A DNA stretch of 64,000 nucleotides, from positions 2,480,001-2,544,000 of the forward strand of contig NC_037595.1 of NCBI RefSeq assembly GCF_003073045.1, given 5' to 3'. Made by a program: the position numbers and the translations under genes. The notes beneath the pieces are model-generated. The model had not been told where the DNA came from. It ran no database searches and saw only the letters and a program-made list of their open reading frames with translations. Within the stretch, counting starts at the first letter, position 1; every line of letters begins with the position of its first letter. This DNA comes from Pomacea canaliculata. Taxonomy: Eukaryota > Mollusca > Gastropoda > Architaenioglossa > Ampullariidae. Shown in pieces: positions 22,301-34,018 of this stretch.

Positions 22301-25300
22301 TATTATAAAAAACAATTTCAATTGAAAACTGATTTGTGTATTTAAATCTAAAATTTAACAAACATCAGACAGATTCACCGCTGGAAAGCAATAAGCAAAA
22401 AAAAAAAATTGTTTTTAAACCAAATTTCTTTATTACCACTCGTCACATGGTTGATCTCCATGTGGCTTGTTGGATAGCATTCCTGATGTCAAAATTCCAT
22501 ATTGTATGTCAGTTATGTAAGTGTATACCTATGTAAATTGTGGCTTGTTTCAAGTTCTTTATCATGACATATCTGTCCCATTAGCTTTATCTATCTATCT
22601 ATTCCTCTTCGTGCATCAGGTTGCACATAAGGCCTCAACCAGAGTCCGCCACCGATGTCGATCGGCTGAAACCCGCTCTAGGTGACCCCATGTCCAGCCC
22701 TTTCCTTTCATCTCCCTTTCCACTGTTCTTCTCCAAGTTTCCTTTGGGCGGCCTCGTTTTCTTCGGCCGTCTGGAGTCCATCGTAGGGCGACTCTGGAAA
22801 GGTCTGCTGTCTGCTGGCGGAGCACATGTCCAATCCATCGCCAACGCCTTCGTTGAACTTGCGTGGTGATGGACTCGGTTTCAGTTCTTCGGTGGAGTTC
22901 TTCGTTGCTGATGGTATTTGGCCAAAAGATGTTAAGTATGCGCCTGAGGCATCTGTTTTGGAAGACGTCAAGCTTGTTACTGATGGTTTTGGTCATCTTC
23001 CAGGATTCTGATCCGTAAAGGAGGGTGCTGATCACATTTGACTTGAAGATTCTCAGTTTGATCTTCTGGCTGATGTTTTTTGCCTTCCATGTGCTCCTGA
23101 GTGAGGCGAAGGCCTGGCTGGCTTTCGCCAGTCGGGCTCGAATCTCCACCTCCGCATCCCCTGTGTTTGACATTTTGGACCCAAGATAGGTGAAACTGTC
23201 AACTTCCTCAATCTCTTCTCCATTTAGTTTGATGCCGTCTTGGACTCTGGCGTTCACTCTCATACTTTTCGTTTTCTTTGTGCTGACCTTCAAGCCAAGG
23301 TTTCCAGCTGTTTCTGAGAAGGCCTTTGTTTTTTCATGCATGTCTTGGTGGCGGTGTGACAGCAGGGCAATGTCATCAGCAAAGTCCAAGTCTTCCAGCG
23401 TTGTTGTTGCTGTCATAGTCATGGTCCATCTGATCCCTCTCCTCTCACTGTCGGTGGAAGTCTTCATGATCCAGTCCATGGCCAGGATGAAGAGGAACGG
23501 CGACAGAATGCAGCCCTGCTTCACCCCGGTACTGACGTTGAAGGGGTCTGTGAGCTCCGTGTCACAGACAACCTGGGATTTGAAATCGCTGTACAGCATT
23601 GCAATGACCTGAACAAGTTTTGCAGGGACTCCGTAATGTCTCAGGATCTTCCATAAGGACTCGCGGTGGATGCTGTCAAAAGCCTTCTCCAGGTCGATGA
23701 AATTGATGTACAGCGGTGTGTTCCATTCGTTGCTCTGCTCCAGAATCTGTCGCAGAATGAAGATGTGTTCGGAGCAGGATCGCCCAGGACGAAATCCTGC
23801 TTGCTGTGGTCGGAGATCTTTCTCAAGAGTTGCCGTCAGTCTTGACAAAACAATCTTGCTGAAGACCTTGCTGGTGAGGGAAAGAAGTGTTATGCCCCTC
23901 CAATTATTGCAGTCTCCAAGATCTCCTTTCTTGGGTAACTTGAAGATGAGCCCTGTCTTCCAAGCAACAGGGAGCTGCCCTGATTCCCAAACTTGCTTGA
24001 AGATTTCAGTCAGCTTGGGAGCTGTCACATTTATATCTGCTTTCACATTAGCTTTATATGTCCTTTAAAAATCTATGTGTATTTTCTATTTCATTATTTT
24101 GAATAGGGGGAGTGTGTGTGTGCAGGTGTGTGTAAAAAGGATAGATGGGCATTTCTGGATTTCTTTTTTTTTTTAATTGCCTGTATTTAGCTTGTCCATC
24201 AGTTTTTAATATGCCAGCATCAAAGTCTTAGTTTTACTTTGATATGTTTTTGGAATCATGATTTGAACTACCAATATCATAAATAGTAAAATTTTTGGAA
24301 AAGGAAAAATAAGCATTCACTTTTGAGGGAAATCCTGCTGATGAAGAGGTAATATAAAGTTATTAGATGTGCATTTGGACTGAATAGCAACTGTGTGGTA
24401 AGGGAGGTAAATGCTGTTCCAAGATATGGCCACAAATATGTTGCAGACTCTTCATGACACATGGGCACCAATGACTGCTATCTGTAAACTAAATACAACC
24501 TCTTTGATGGGAACCAGCACAGTAAGTTTCCTTGTTTTTCTGACAGACTTCTATACCCTCTGCCTGTTATTTTACTATTTTCATGGTCATCTGGTACAGT
24601 TTTAATAGTAATTAGAGTACTTACCAGATGGCATAACTTTCCCTTCTGGCCACCCTGCTGTAGGTATCTTCACAGTTCCTGCATAAAAACTGAACTTGCT
24701 TGGTTGAGTTTGAGTGTGCTCTGTTCATTAGTCAGTTTTGGCCAACGGAGAACAGAGAGCTGGAAATGAAAATATCTAGTAGTGTGACATATAGTCATCT
24801 GATAAGTAGTCAAAGAAATTTTGCTTGGAAAGTGATATTTTTAGAGGTGAGTGTTTGTGTGTGTGAGAGAGAGTAGACATTTACATTATTATTGAGGTTA
24901 GAAGAGCCAAGAAATTTTAATTTTAATTTTGATGTATTGGTGGCATGCTTTTTGTTTCACAATATTTTTCTGAATTACAGCACCCAAAAATTGCAGTCCT
25001 GAACTTCACCATCATCCCACAGTCATCAACACATGTCCGACTCATCTTTCGCAGTTGGTAAGCTGCTTGCTGCTGATGATTTAGTGAATTTATGTAGGAC
25101 ATGGAAAGGTCTATAGAAAGATAAAGAAGAATCTAATACCAATGACAGCTAGGTTCATGTCATTATATATTTTTCTGATCCCAAGCAATGTATTGACTGA
25201 ATGTAATTTTGTAAGACTAAGTTCATATTTGCAAGAAAGCACAGGATAAATTGTAATATATATATATTTTTTTGACTAGTTATTGCCTGGACATCCACAT

Positions 25301-28300
25301 GAAAACAGGCAAAGTGGTGGCTGTACGTGATGGTTCTTATGGTCTCTTTGACAACAGTCGTGTGATCGAGGGACTCACCCCAGCCTCAGGACTTAAGGTA
25401 CCTGTGAATGCTATGCATGCTGGCTTGTTAAGTAGCATTCTGCCTTGCGTATAATAAACTAACTGCATGTACATATTTATTTTCTGCTGCTGGTAACAGA
25501 ACAGGGAGATGGTGTGTTTTTATGACACATGAAACAGTATGTAGTAAACCTTATCTTATTTTTGCAGACTGGCCTGAGGGCTACCAAACACTAAGATGGC
25601 TGAGATTTGGGATTTTGTCTAAGATCTCTGTTATTTCTTTGTATGTGGCACCTGCTAATGTGCCAACTGTGATACATCCTTAAAGCATTCAATAAAGGTG
25701 TATTCAGTTAATTGAGTTATAAAGCTATGAAGACATTTGTATTCACGTGTGCCAACTATAAGGGTTAGGGTCTTAAATAGTATGAAACACCATTTCTTCC
25801 TTCCTTTACCTTTTCTGCTGTGCAAGTCTATATTAAAGTGTGTTCAATTTTCATCTTGAGGGGTGTGCATATCATCAGGGATCAGTGCATTTAGATGTTT
25901 AGTCAGCTTTGTCATTTTGTCTTTTTAACATTTCTTGTGCAGAGTTTTCTCAGCATGTTTGTGGATGAAAAGATGACAGCAAGCCATGGCCGGCAACGTT
26001 CCTCTACTGAAGATGATAACCCACCCTCACCCATTGGCATGGATATGGACGTGTTTATGTCTCAACAACAGCAGCCAATGCTCGGGTCGCCAGCAACTTC
26101 ACGACAGCTGAAAGACAGTTCTAGTGGCTTTCGCTTCCATAACAACCCTATGACTCCACCTTCCAACCCGCACACCCCTGCTTCTCCTGGAGCATCTCGC
26201 ATGCCAACGGGAGTGAGTACCCACAAGGCTTTTTTTAAAGGGTCATTCTCACAAGAGAAAGAGTGTATTTGTATATCTCCCCAACTTACGAACAGGTTCT
26301 GTTCCAGGAGTCTGTTCATACATACATTTCTTCGTATATGTGTTGTGATTACAGTACGGTACATGTACAACCAGCTCTACTTTCGGACATATCGATATAA
26401 ACAATAGTTTTCGGTTGTTTTTAATATGCTTGAACACCCCTCAAGTAACTATCCTTACACACCAACTTTAAACTTGAAGACAATCCTTACGAACTATTTT
26501 TGAGCTTAAGAACAACTTTGTTCATATGTACCAAAGTTCGTAAATCAAACATTCGTAAGTAGAGGTTTAACCATATATAAAATGTTGTGTACATCTGTAT
26601 GTAAATCTGTTTTGTGTCTGTCTTTTCCCTAATTCCTTCAGTTACTGGATACTGCATTTCAATTGTTTTTTTCTTAGGTGAACCCTTCACCATCTGCTGC
26701 TCTGATTGGAACACCTTCGCCTGGTACTCTGCTTACTGCCAACTCACCAAGCAATCCCCAGTTGCATGTACCTTCTCCACAGTCCTTTGTCCCGACCCCT
26801 TCACCACAAGGCCTTGGGCTGCATATGCAGTCCCCAGCAGCTTCTTTCATCAGCCCAGGTGAGTACATCACCACCTGCCATCCCTTGCACTTCTTTCTCA
26901 CACTTGTCTTTTGTTGCCTTGGATAGGATGCTCAACCATTTTGTCAGGGTTCTGAGTAATGATTACACTTTTGTGACATAGAAGTAAAATCTATAATACA
27001 ACACTACCTGTGGACTTTCTTATTATGACATAGGCTGATGTGTGTATGTGTGTGTGCACAAGCACTAGATTACTATGCTGGTATAGTTTTCTCTTACTGA
27101 AGGCTCTATACATCTATACATCTCTATACTTAGAAACATAAGGGTGGAAGGGTTCTGCTACTGCATTAGAGATAACACGTTGTTGTGAACGCTATTTTCA
27201 CTCACTAACATAATACAGCATATAATGAATCTTCTTTTCAGTGGTTATAGTGCTACTTTTAATCTTAGTCAAGTATATAACATATCTTTGTAGTGAAAGT
27301 CTGCTTACACTGTTACTTTCTGTGTGGCTAGTTTCTAACATGCACTTTTGGATAGCTTTCATCTGGTTAACTGAATCAGAGACCATTGGTTAATCCAACT
27401 GTAAAGTTCGATGTAAAATAATAAAAGCAGAAAGAGACTGAAAATAGCAGATTAAATTAAATATTAAAAAACTATGAAAAATTGCTCCTTGGACCTGTCT
27501 CTTACACATCGAACTCGAGCCTACCTGGGCACGTTACAGGTATGGTGGATGGTGGCTCTCCATTCCCAGGCACTAGCCTGGCCATGCCTTCTCCTGGAAC
27601 ACGCGGCTGGCCCAGTTCTCCTTCGGTGCAGGGCCCTTCCCCGGCCTCCCACCACTTGGCCACTTCCCCTGGACACCCTGCCTTACACTCTCCCCAGACC
27701 CACAAGGATGGGGAGCACAGCAAAGTGTCAGGTGAGACGAGTGAACCAGGTGAAGTTGGCTCAATGCATCTGGGTTACAGAAGGCACTCTTATCTTGCTT
27801 GTACATGCCACCGTCCAGTTGCTGTTGTTTTGTTAACAAACTACCATCAGGCTCATAAGGCTGTCCAGGTTACTTGTAGCTAATTAAGTTGAGCACTGCC
27901 AGATTGTGATCACTTATTTGTGGTCACTCATTATCAAATGTTTGGGTTTTTTTCACTGACAGTGCCTTTTGTGTTTGGAGTTAGTTAGGCACCTCTCAGT
28001 TTCCTTGCCTCTAATTTCTTTCTGCTGAATCAGCAGTCAGTCTTGGAATGTTTTCAGTGATTTAGTCAGTTTCAGGTTGTAGCATTTTAATTTAAATGAG
28101 GTAGTTCCCATGCATGGTGTGCTTTATCTTGATGTTTGTCTTGCCTGTTGGCCAGTTGCTCATGCCTTTGCTCAGTTTACAATTTAGCTTTAGGAAAAAG
28201 GTTTATCTTGTTCATTTTGAGCTGTCTTTTCAGTTGTAATCACCATGAGCTTAGTGAGACACCAGCTGTGTCAGTTTATCAGCTTTTGATTTGTCTGTCC

Positions 28301-31300
28301 TGGTGGTCTGTTCCTACTGTCTCCATTAGTTCAGTATATGGTGTTTAGGGCTATTTCAAATGCTTGTTTTCAAATTTTAGTATTACCTTATTGCAACAGT
28401 TTTGGGCTGTTTCAGTAAGGTAATATTGAATTTTAAAATAAGCAGGACTGAGCTTTTTTTTCCCCTTCCAAATGTTATGAAGATATATCACCTGTAAAAA
28501 GACAAATATTTGTCTCTGCTTTAAGTGATTCAAAAAATATTAAGGAATATGGATCATTCTCTTTTTCAAGGCGTCGTATCCTTTTCAGGTAGATAAGTTG
28601 TCTTTATCAATCTTGCATTAACGAAGTTTGTAACTTTGATTTCTTTCAATCTCTCGTTAGGTTGTTTTTGGGGATTTTTTTCTTACTCTTTTAATTTAGC
28701 TTTATGTTTTTCATAGGTTACTTTGTGCTCAGGCTAACACTTCACTGCATATTACACTTCTCACACCTCTGTGTGTGTGTGTATGGGGGAAGGGTGTGTG
28801 TGTGTGCATGTCTACCTGTGCATGACTTGGCATGAGTATGTATGTAGATGCATGTTTTACATAGTGCACCTACCTTTTTCTGTAGCAGAATATTGTTTTT
28901 TGCTTATAAAAGAGTTGCCTAAAAATAACTGTCAATTAAAAATGAAACAACAAATCTATTGTCTTTCACCTATTAGAATATAGTTTCTCAAGTCACATTG
29001 TTTTGAATATCAATGGTTAAATCTCACCAGATATAAGATATAGTTTATACATATATATATATACTTTATAATATCTCTAATTTTTGAGCATTTTAGTATT
29101 TTCCTTCATTGAAGTCTCATTGGCTCCCCACAATGTAACTAGATGTTCCCCCCTCCACCACCCACAACCTTCAACTGTTCTTTCTATGAGCATTTTTCTT
29201 CCAGTCATGAGTCCTCCTTCACGCATTCTTCCTCAACGCGCATGGGCAGCAGCTGTCCCGACACTATTATCCCATGAAATGCTGACCAAACTCTTGACAG
29301 CAAGTCCTCTTCAAGGAACTCAGTTTTTACCTGCCTCGCCACTGGAACGATTTTTTGCCTGTGTGCATCTGAGACGCCACATGCAGCGAGTTATTCAGAG
29401 TGAGACCTCAGTAAGTATTGGGTGTTGGTTTTGCCTTTGTATGATGATGCTACTTGCTGTCTGATAAGTGGATAAGTAACTGATTATTATTATTATCATC
29501 AGTTGTTTTGAGTGTGAGGGGTGATGATATTTATGTGGTCATTATGATTGACAGCGTCTGGTGGTGTACAATTCCTACAAGGACCAATAAAGTATTGTCT
29601 GTTAACTGTATGCAGCTTACACCAGGAACATCTGAGCCAGGAGTGGTGAGCTTCAGGGTGGAATCACTTCAGTGCAAGATTAGCCTCAACCCTTCAACAC
29701 ATCAGTCCTTGCATCTGAAGGTTACCCCAACCCCAGGTTCAGTTCCTAATCCTGCATTAGTTTTCATTAGTTTGATTCAAGGAAGGTTTGCATTGAAGTC
29801 AAGGCAGGAATGAAGTACGTCACTAGGGCTTCGATTAGCTCAGCCCTGCATTAACCTTCAGGTCTACCTCTGAAAATGTATCAATTTGAGCTCTTTAATT
29901 TAAATATAAATATATAATTCGCCCTGTGTTCCACTGGGGGCAATTAGGAACGAGAAGAACATATATGTAATAGTAAGATAAATAAAATTGTTTAGACTAT
30001 CATTAAAGAAAGTTGTGAAATGAAATAGAACCTGGTGCAGCTAATTAGTGTAGAACCATTTGCAGGTAGTTTTATGTTGAAACTAGAAGAGAGTAAGAGC
30101 TTGGCACCATTACACCTTTAAATAATGTCATTTTCTATATTAACATAATGGTACTAGAAATTGTTCTGATGTTTAATTTGATTTTTTTTGCAGATAGTTG
30201 ACCAACTAGAGAAGCATGTTTAATGTTGATGAGTTCCATAAGAATTTTTTTTTTTTTTTTTCAGATTTTCAAGATCAGTGGAGTGCTGAAGAAATGCAAA
30301 TTCTTGAGAGATTCTTTGACTTGAAGGTACTTATGGTACCATTGTTTTATTTTCTTATCTCCATATTTTCTAATTGAGATTTATTATACCTTGTACTCCT
30401 TTCATGTATATTTGAAATGGGAGGAATTTTTTTAACATTGTAATTTTCTCAGTATGTAGCTCAGTGGCTAGGATTATTGATTATTGCACCAGAGGCATGC
30501 ATTTCACTTTAGTAGGAAATGATGAATTTTACTTTGTCAGGTTATTCTCATTTTCGATGTTTTGTTTATTAATTATATGCAGGACAAAAAATTATTGCCA
30601 ACAAGTTTTGTATATAATTTTCCTTTGAAGTAAAGTGTGTCACATTACAGCATGTTAACTGTAAATATGGCTAGGCATTCTTATCTCTGACCTCTCTAAG
30701 TTTTCAATATTCTCGTAAATCCAATCTACTTATAAGGACATAACCATCTTTTGTATTATAAGCATCTTGTTTCTTCCAGACTTCCTTCAGTCCAGTTCCA
30801 TTTGCACTTGGATAAATATAAATCCTTATATTTTTTTTTGTATCCTAGGTGGTTTGTCCTCCCTACAAGGTGAATTTACTGACAGCATTTGGCCGTCTCA
30901 TGGGTGCACCACTCCGCATCCTCAAAGACTGTATCCAAATCATGCGCCTTGAGCTGGTAGGACAATTTTTTGAGAGATAAATCTCTCACTGTGTGTTATA
31001 CTATGGATATTGGGATCTCTGTGTGCATGATTTACATTAAATTAGTTCAAGATGTGAATGCACAATTAAACGTGGACAATGTTTATCTAATCAACAGATG
31101 CCAGACCGCAGTCTAAAGTGGTCAGTACAATGGTGTTTGACCATCCCTCCATCCCTACACAATATATCGCCACCAGGCACCCCTGCCATCCTCGTCAAGA
31201 GCAAGATGATTTTCATGGTGAGTAGGCCCGGCTTCTTGTGCCGGGGATGAACACCCAGCCTTTCTCTGGCTGGGTGACTAAGCTGGCCCACCCCATTTTC

Positions 31301-32270
31301 TTATACTTTTTTTTTTCTCCTTTACCTGGCCCTTTCATCTATATTCTTTTCTAATAAAAAATCTCCCTGACATAGTACAGTTTGATCCTCCCTTCTGTCT
31401 ACACAAGTCTTTCTCGTGTCTTCTGTTTTCCTACCATGCCTTTCTTTTGATGTCATTTTTTTCTCTGTGGCGTTCTTTAGACCCCCTGCATTTGCCATGC
31501 AGTGTGACCCATGTCTGGAGAGGATGGGATCCTGGAAGTTAAGGTCCCTGATGGGTTGTGGCCCATCATACCAACACACCTCTTTACAATTTTAAGGAGG
31601 ATAGGACTTTGCCATCAAATTTAAGAAATTTTCTGTCCTGGCAATTGTTTTCTCTTGTTTTTTGGTTTGTTGGTGGCCTTTTTGGGCTTCACCACTCCTT
31701 TTTATACTTTACCTACACTTTTACATATTATTTTTTGTGTCGACTTTTTGAAGAATGTTATGGTTATATCACTCGGGAGGTTCTTTTCCTAAATTTCTTA
31801 AGATTACCTTTTGTTATGCTAAGATAACCTTTTGTGGCCGTGATATAGCCCTAGTTGCTGACACGGCATCAAACACAAACAAATAAATTCATGGTGAGTG
31901 ATGAGGATATTCTCTTATGTTCACATATATCTACACATTTTCAAGAGAAGTATTTTAAGTGCCACAAAAAGAAAAACATTCATAGTCTATTTGTGCCACC
32001 AAACCAATTTTTTCTTTTGTTCCTTAGCTGCAATTCACAAGGATCGGTCTAAATATTGAGGCTCAGTCTCTCTGTGTGCCCATGCTGTACGAAATCTCTC
32101 AGAACAAGGTGCAGCAGGTGGATCAGCACAGTTCGCCAGCTCTAGCAGCCATCGCGACAATGCTCAGCCGCTTTGCTGAGATGCATCACAACCCCACTGA
32201 GTGTGCCATTTTTCCAGCTGTTCGTGAGCTTATGAGCAACCTGGTTATACCAATGTCATCTGCAGTGTGA
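7326..32270 (+). CDS. MED14: Mediator complex subunit 14 (MED14/TRAP170), 40 coding exons
   Basis: Spliced conceptual translation of 40 exons gives 4317 nt, i.e. 1438 residues plus stop, against 1454 in human. The start is the first ATG of the exon opening at 7318 ([15 protein letters not shown]). Residues about 20-240 form the conserved Med14 N-terminal region, with [52 protein letters not shown] and [19 protein letters not shown] all closely matching vertebrate MED14. Residues about 939-1152 (exons 32-34) are Pro/Ser-rich and probably disordered, opening with [10 protein letters not shown] as in human. Residues 1153-1438 hold the conserved C-terminus ([35 protein letters not shown]). Known role: MED14 is the architectural backbone joining Mediator head, middle and tail modules in RNA polymerase II transcription, and binds nuclear receptors and other activators. 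All exon junctions keep frame. The copy appears intact and functional. Confidence 0.95.
12838..12930. repeat. Short minisatellite in MED14 intron 11
   Basis: Nearly three copies of a unit of about 34 bases containing GTGAAGGCAACT are arranged head to tail. The block is flanked by a direct repeat GAAAGTTGACTCC / GAAAAGTTGACTCC at about 12822 and 12947. Confidence 0.7.
13740..14103. mobile_element. hAT-type MITE in MED14 intron 13, perfect 8-bp TSD
   Basis: The ends are CAGTGGATCTCAAAGT and ACTTTGAGAACCACTG, nearly perfect inverted repeats. The 8-mer AGCTAAGT occurs at 13732-13739 and again at 14104-14111, an exact target-site duplication. Internally, a unit of about 35 bases containing ATGGCGGACCACCAAGGCCT is tandemly duplicated at about 13790-13845. 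There is no coding capacity. A second copy of the same family lies at 34391-34699 in the opposite orientation. Confidence 0.88.
14560..14725 (-). mobile_element. tRNA-derived SINE in MED14 intron 14
   Basis: On the minus strand the element starts near 14721 with a tRNA-like head: an A-box-like TGGCGCAATGATTACCG and, about 30 bases further on, a B-box-like GGTTCAGCTCT. The spacing suits an internal RNA polymerase III promoter. The 3' end near 14560 is not sharply defined. No target-site duplication was confirmed. Confidence 0.55.
15022..15705. mobile_element. Foldback-like element(s) in MED14 intron 15
   Basis: Arms of about 140 bases at 15022-15180 and 15540-15705 are imperfect reverse complements; shared blocks include AGATGACATG, CTACCTC, CTGACCAGAAATGA, CAACTCACCCCC and GCCTGGCTAGC. 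The terminal motif TTTCTTTGAGTACTTACCAG followed by ATGACATG also appears internally at about 15455, with an inverted partner (CATGTCATCTGGTAA) at 15399. The structure therefore looks like two adjacent palindromic units. No coding capacity was seen. A related copy is at 24580-24815. Confidence 0.6.
20596..20997. mobile_element. Non-autonomous element with tandem-repeat terminal inverted repeats, Mutator-like
   Basis: The left arm (20596-20706) is a series of 14-18 base units of the form ACACTTAATCCCCAG or ACACTTCATCCCCG. The right arm (20880-20997) is its reverse complement (GGGGATGAAGTGTC units). Outer ends GGTTCCCAGTCACT and AGTGACTGGACACC match at 12 of 14 positions. The 9-mer AGGTAGAAG flanks both sides (20587-20595 and 20998-21006). 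A 9-bp duplication and arms built of subterminal repeats fit Mutator-like (MULE) foldback elements. The short AT-rich core has no open frame. Confidence 0.75.
22591..24045 (-). mobile_element. 5'-truncated non-LTR retrotransposon (LINE) in MED14 intron 28, antisense
   Basis: The element lies antisense to MED14 between exons 28 and 29. A 12-base target-site duplication CATTAGCTTTAT flanks it at 22579-22590 and 24046-24057. The 3' end carries an (ATAG)n tail at 22591-22604. The 5' end is cut inside the RT coding region, so the endonuclease domain and RT N-terminus are missing. The whole remaining coding part is open, and the insertion sites are clean, so the insertion is probably young. Confidence 0.88.
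22616..24045 (-). pseudogene. Reverse transcriptase C-terminal fragment of the truncated LINE
   Basis: An open frame of about 475 codons runs through the element without a stop, but it has no ATG of its own at the 5' edge (the first start-like codon is GTG at the boundary), so it is a remnant rather than a gene. RT motifs are clear: [39 protein letters not shown] (motif A), [13 protein letters not shown] (motif B) and [11 protein letters not shown] (catalytic FADD, motif C). The C-terminal region has [36 protein letters not shown] and [11 protein letters not shown], standard for RTE/Jockey/CR1-group LINEs. The clade was not determined. Confidence 0.85.
24580..24815. mobile_element. Second copy of the foldback-like family, MED14 intron 29
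   Basis: This carries the same terminal motif seen at 15022-15705: GGTCATCTGGTACAG at about 24585, then GAGTACTTACCAGATGGCAT at 24619-24638, then GTCATCTGATAAGTAGTC near 24795 followed by AAAGAAA. It is shorter and more degenerate than the intron 15 copy. Confidence 0.5.
26264..26578. repeat. Probable MITE in MED14 intron 32
   Basis: The segment begins with CCCCAACTTACGAACAGG near 26278 and ends with inverted GTTCGTAAATC then CATTCGTAAGTAGAGG near 26540-26567. Inverted CTTACGAA blocks at both ends suggest a small DNA transposon, but exact ends and target-site duplication could not be fixed. Confidence 0.35.
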
Positions 32271-33250
32271 CCCAGGGGATGCTTTTGTGCATTTAAAATT
32301 GCAAAACATTTGAAGACAGTTCATTTGAAAGAACAAGGCAGAGTTGCGTACAGCCATTGTGTTCCAGTTGAAAAAATTCTTGTACATCTTGGTTCATATT
32401 TTTCATGAAAGAATGATATATCTGAATAGGTCTCTTTCTCTGATGCTTCCTTCAGCAACGTAAAGAAAACATTTTCATCCAAAATGCTTTTGATGTTATC
32501 TTTTAATATTATGTAGATTTGTAGATATCATTTAAAAACATTGTTTTAATTATCAGCACAACAGAGTGAGAGGAATTAGAAATGTAGTACATTAAAAAAA
32601 AACACTTAGGAGAGTGAACATCTTGGATATAAAGAGAATCTGCTTCTTCAGTCCACCCCTTTTCAAAGGTGAAAAGTATACCATAGTTGTGACAGAAGTG
32701 TGCGTATCATTAAGACTTAGAACAAAGGCATTGATTGGACAGTTAGACAAGTTGTTGCGATCGTTAAATTTGCTTCATTAGATGCAGAGAACTGCAAGAA
32801 ATGTTGATGTAGCTTTCATCAGTGCCTTAAGGATAGCCAAAAATCAGTTGGTTTTTTAATTGACAGATGAGCATCTGCAAAGAATATATCTAATTATAAC
32901 GAACTTATCATGTACTTGAGCAGTTTTCAGTAATTGAGCATAATTGACAAATTCAGCAATGGAAGGGACAAGGGAACAATAAGAGTGACATGAACTTAGT
33001 ATATTTAATCTGAGAACTTGTCCTGTACACATGCAAGGCTGCACAATCATGCCTACTTCTGATTGGTTGCAGCAGTGACTAATATATGCCCAGTCTCAAG
33101 AAGTTTCCTATGGACATTTTGTGCCATTTCAATCTTTTAAGATGATATGTGTGTACGTGAGCATGTTCGTGCTTATGTGTGTAAATAGATTAGTTTTCTG
33201 GAACTTGTATACATTCTTCAATGATTACAATAAAACAACATTGTCGTGTT
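32271..33250 (+). other. MED14: MED14 3' UTR with polyadenylation signal
   Basis: No coding sequence follows the TGA at 32268-32270. A canonical AATAAA occurs at 33229-33234, followed within 15 bases by a GT-rich stretch (TTGTCGTGTTAAGTG), a plausible cleavage and polyadenylation site about 970 bases past the stop. Confidence 0.6.
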
Positions 33251-33822
33251 AAGTGAAGATATTTCTTTGTATTTCCTTTATTAACAGTCATTATTTTCTA
33301 GGCCATTATTTTCTTTCATCATTTACTTCCATTCATCACGTGGAAAAAATTTAATGAAATTTTCTTTTATACAAGATTCAATATATTTTAGGCATATGAA
33401 CTAAGGATACTCTCATGTCCACGACATCCTCTGTAAAGCATCTTTTTCCTCTGTTTAGATATGATCATACACCATAATATATTTCCAAATGAGACCGTCT
33501 TGCAGATGCTTTTTAAATTGTGTCACATTGTAGAAAATTCTACACCTTTATCTCCCCCTTGTTAAATTTTTTATAAATCTAAGAATTCTGTTTCTGATAA
33601 ACAGTCAGAGAAGCAGTAGCAGCAAACCAACATCATCCGATGTGACCTCAAATTTCCCTAACGATGCAGTCATTTCAAAAGTAAAATACAATTTGACTAC
33701 AAAGTTGAGTCTTTGTTAGTATATAAGTATATCTGATTCCAAATAAAGGTAAATGTGTGAACTAGCAATCACTCAGACCTTAGAGAGGTAACTAGCACAT
33801 ATATTTATCACAGCTCATAAAC

Positions 33823-34018
33823 CAGCGGTGCCCAACCTTTTCTCGCCTGATGGCCACACTGGACATGATATAAAATATCGCGGACCACAACATGGCGGTT
33901 TTGCCAGAATCATGACGTTAAACATGAAATTATGTTGTGTCTGGTTAAAATGAGCGGGCTGGATGGGGTAGTTTCATGGGCCAGATGTGGCCCGCCGTCT
34001 ATAGGTTGGCCACTCCTG
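33823..34018. mobile_element. Short hAT-type MITE with perfect 8-bp TSD
   Basis: The ends CAGCGGTGCCCAACCTTTTC and GGTTGGCCACTCCTG are imperfect inverted repeats. TCATAAAC occurs at 33815-33822 and 34019-34026, an exact 8-base duplication. Terminal sequence resembles the 6135-6570 element, so both may depend on the same kind of hAT transposase. It is 196 bases with no coding capacity. Confidence 0.82.

Larger units (their letters stand above)
7326..32270 (+). other. MED14: MED14 coding exon map
   Basis: Exons, all with AG acceptors and GT donors read directly: 7326-7459, 8170-8196, 8780-8885, 9177-9271, 9785-9863, 10072-10201, 10582-10622, 10987-11074, 11461-11489, 11871-11949, 12386-12429, 13099-13187, 13586-13626, 14336-14448, 14869-14937, 15961-16000, 16360-16485, 16854-16932, 17374-17533, 17790-17982, 18477-18520, 19057-19185, 19420-19496, 19693-19795, 19993-20041, 20368-20505, 21230-21321, 22075-22224, 24447-24521, 24981-25057, 25280-25397, 25943-26212, 26678-26858, 27540-27731, 29205-29410, 29616-29736, 30265-30326, 30849-30956, 31098-31217, 32028-32270. 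Least certain: the acceptor at 24447, which has a weak pyrimidine tract but gives an alignment without a gap to human; the donor at 14938 (GTTACT); the donor at 29737 (GTTCAG). Confidence 0.88.

Noticed and set aside
22621..24068. Several plus- and minus-strand frames overlapping the LINE
   Set aside because: Out-of-frame shadows of the RT coding sequence.
25895..26407. 170-codon continuous frame taken as one gene
   Set aside because: It is MED14 exon 32 read through into both introns; the conserved part ends at the GTGAGT donor at 26213.
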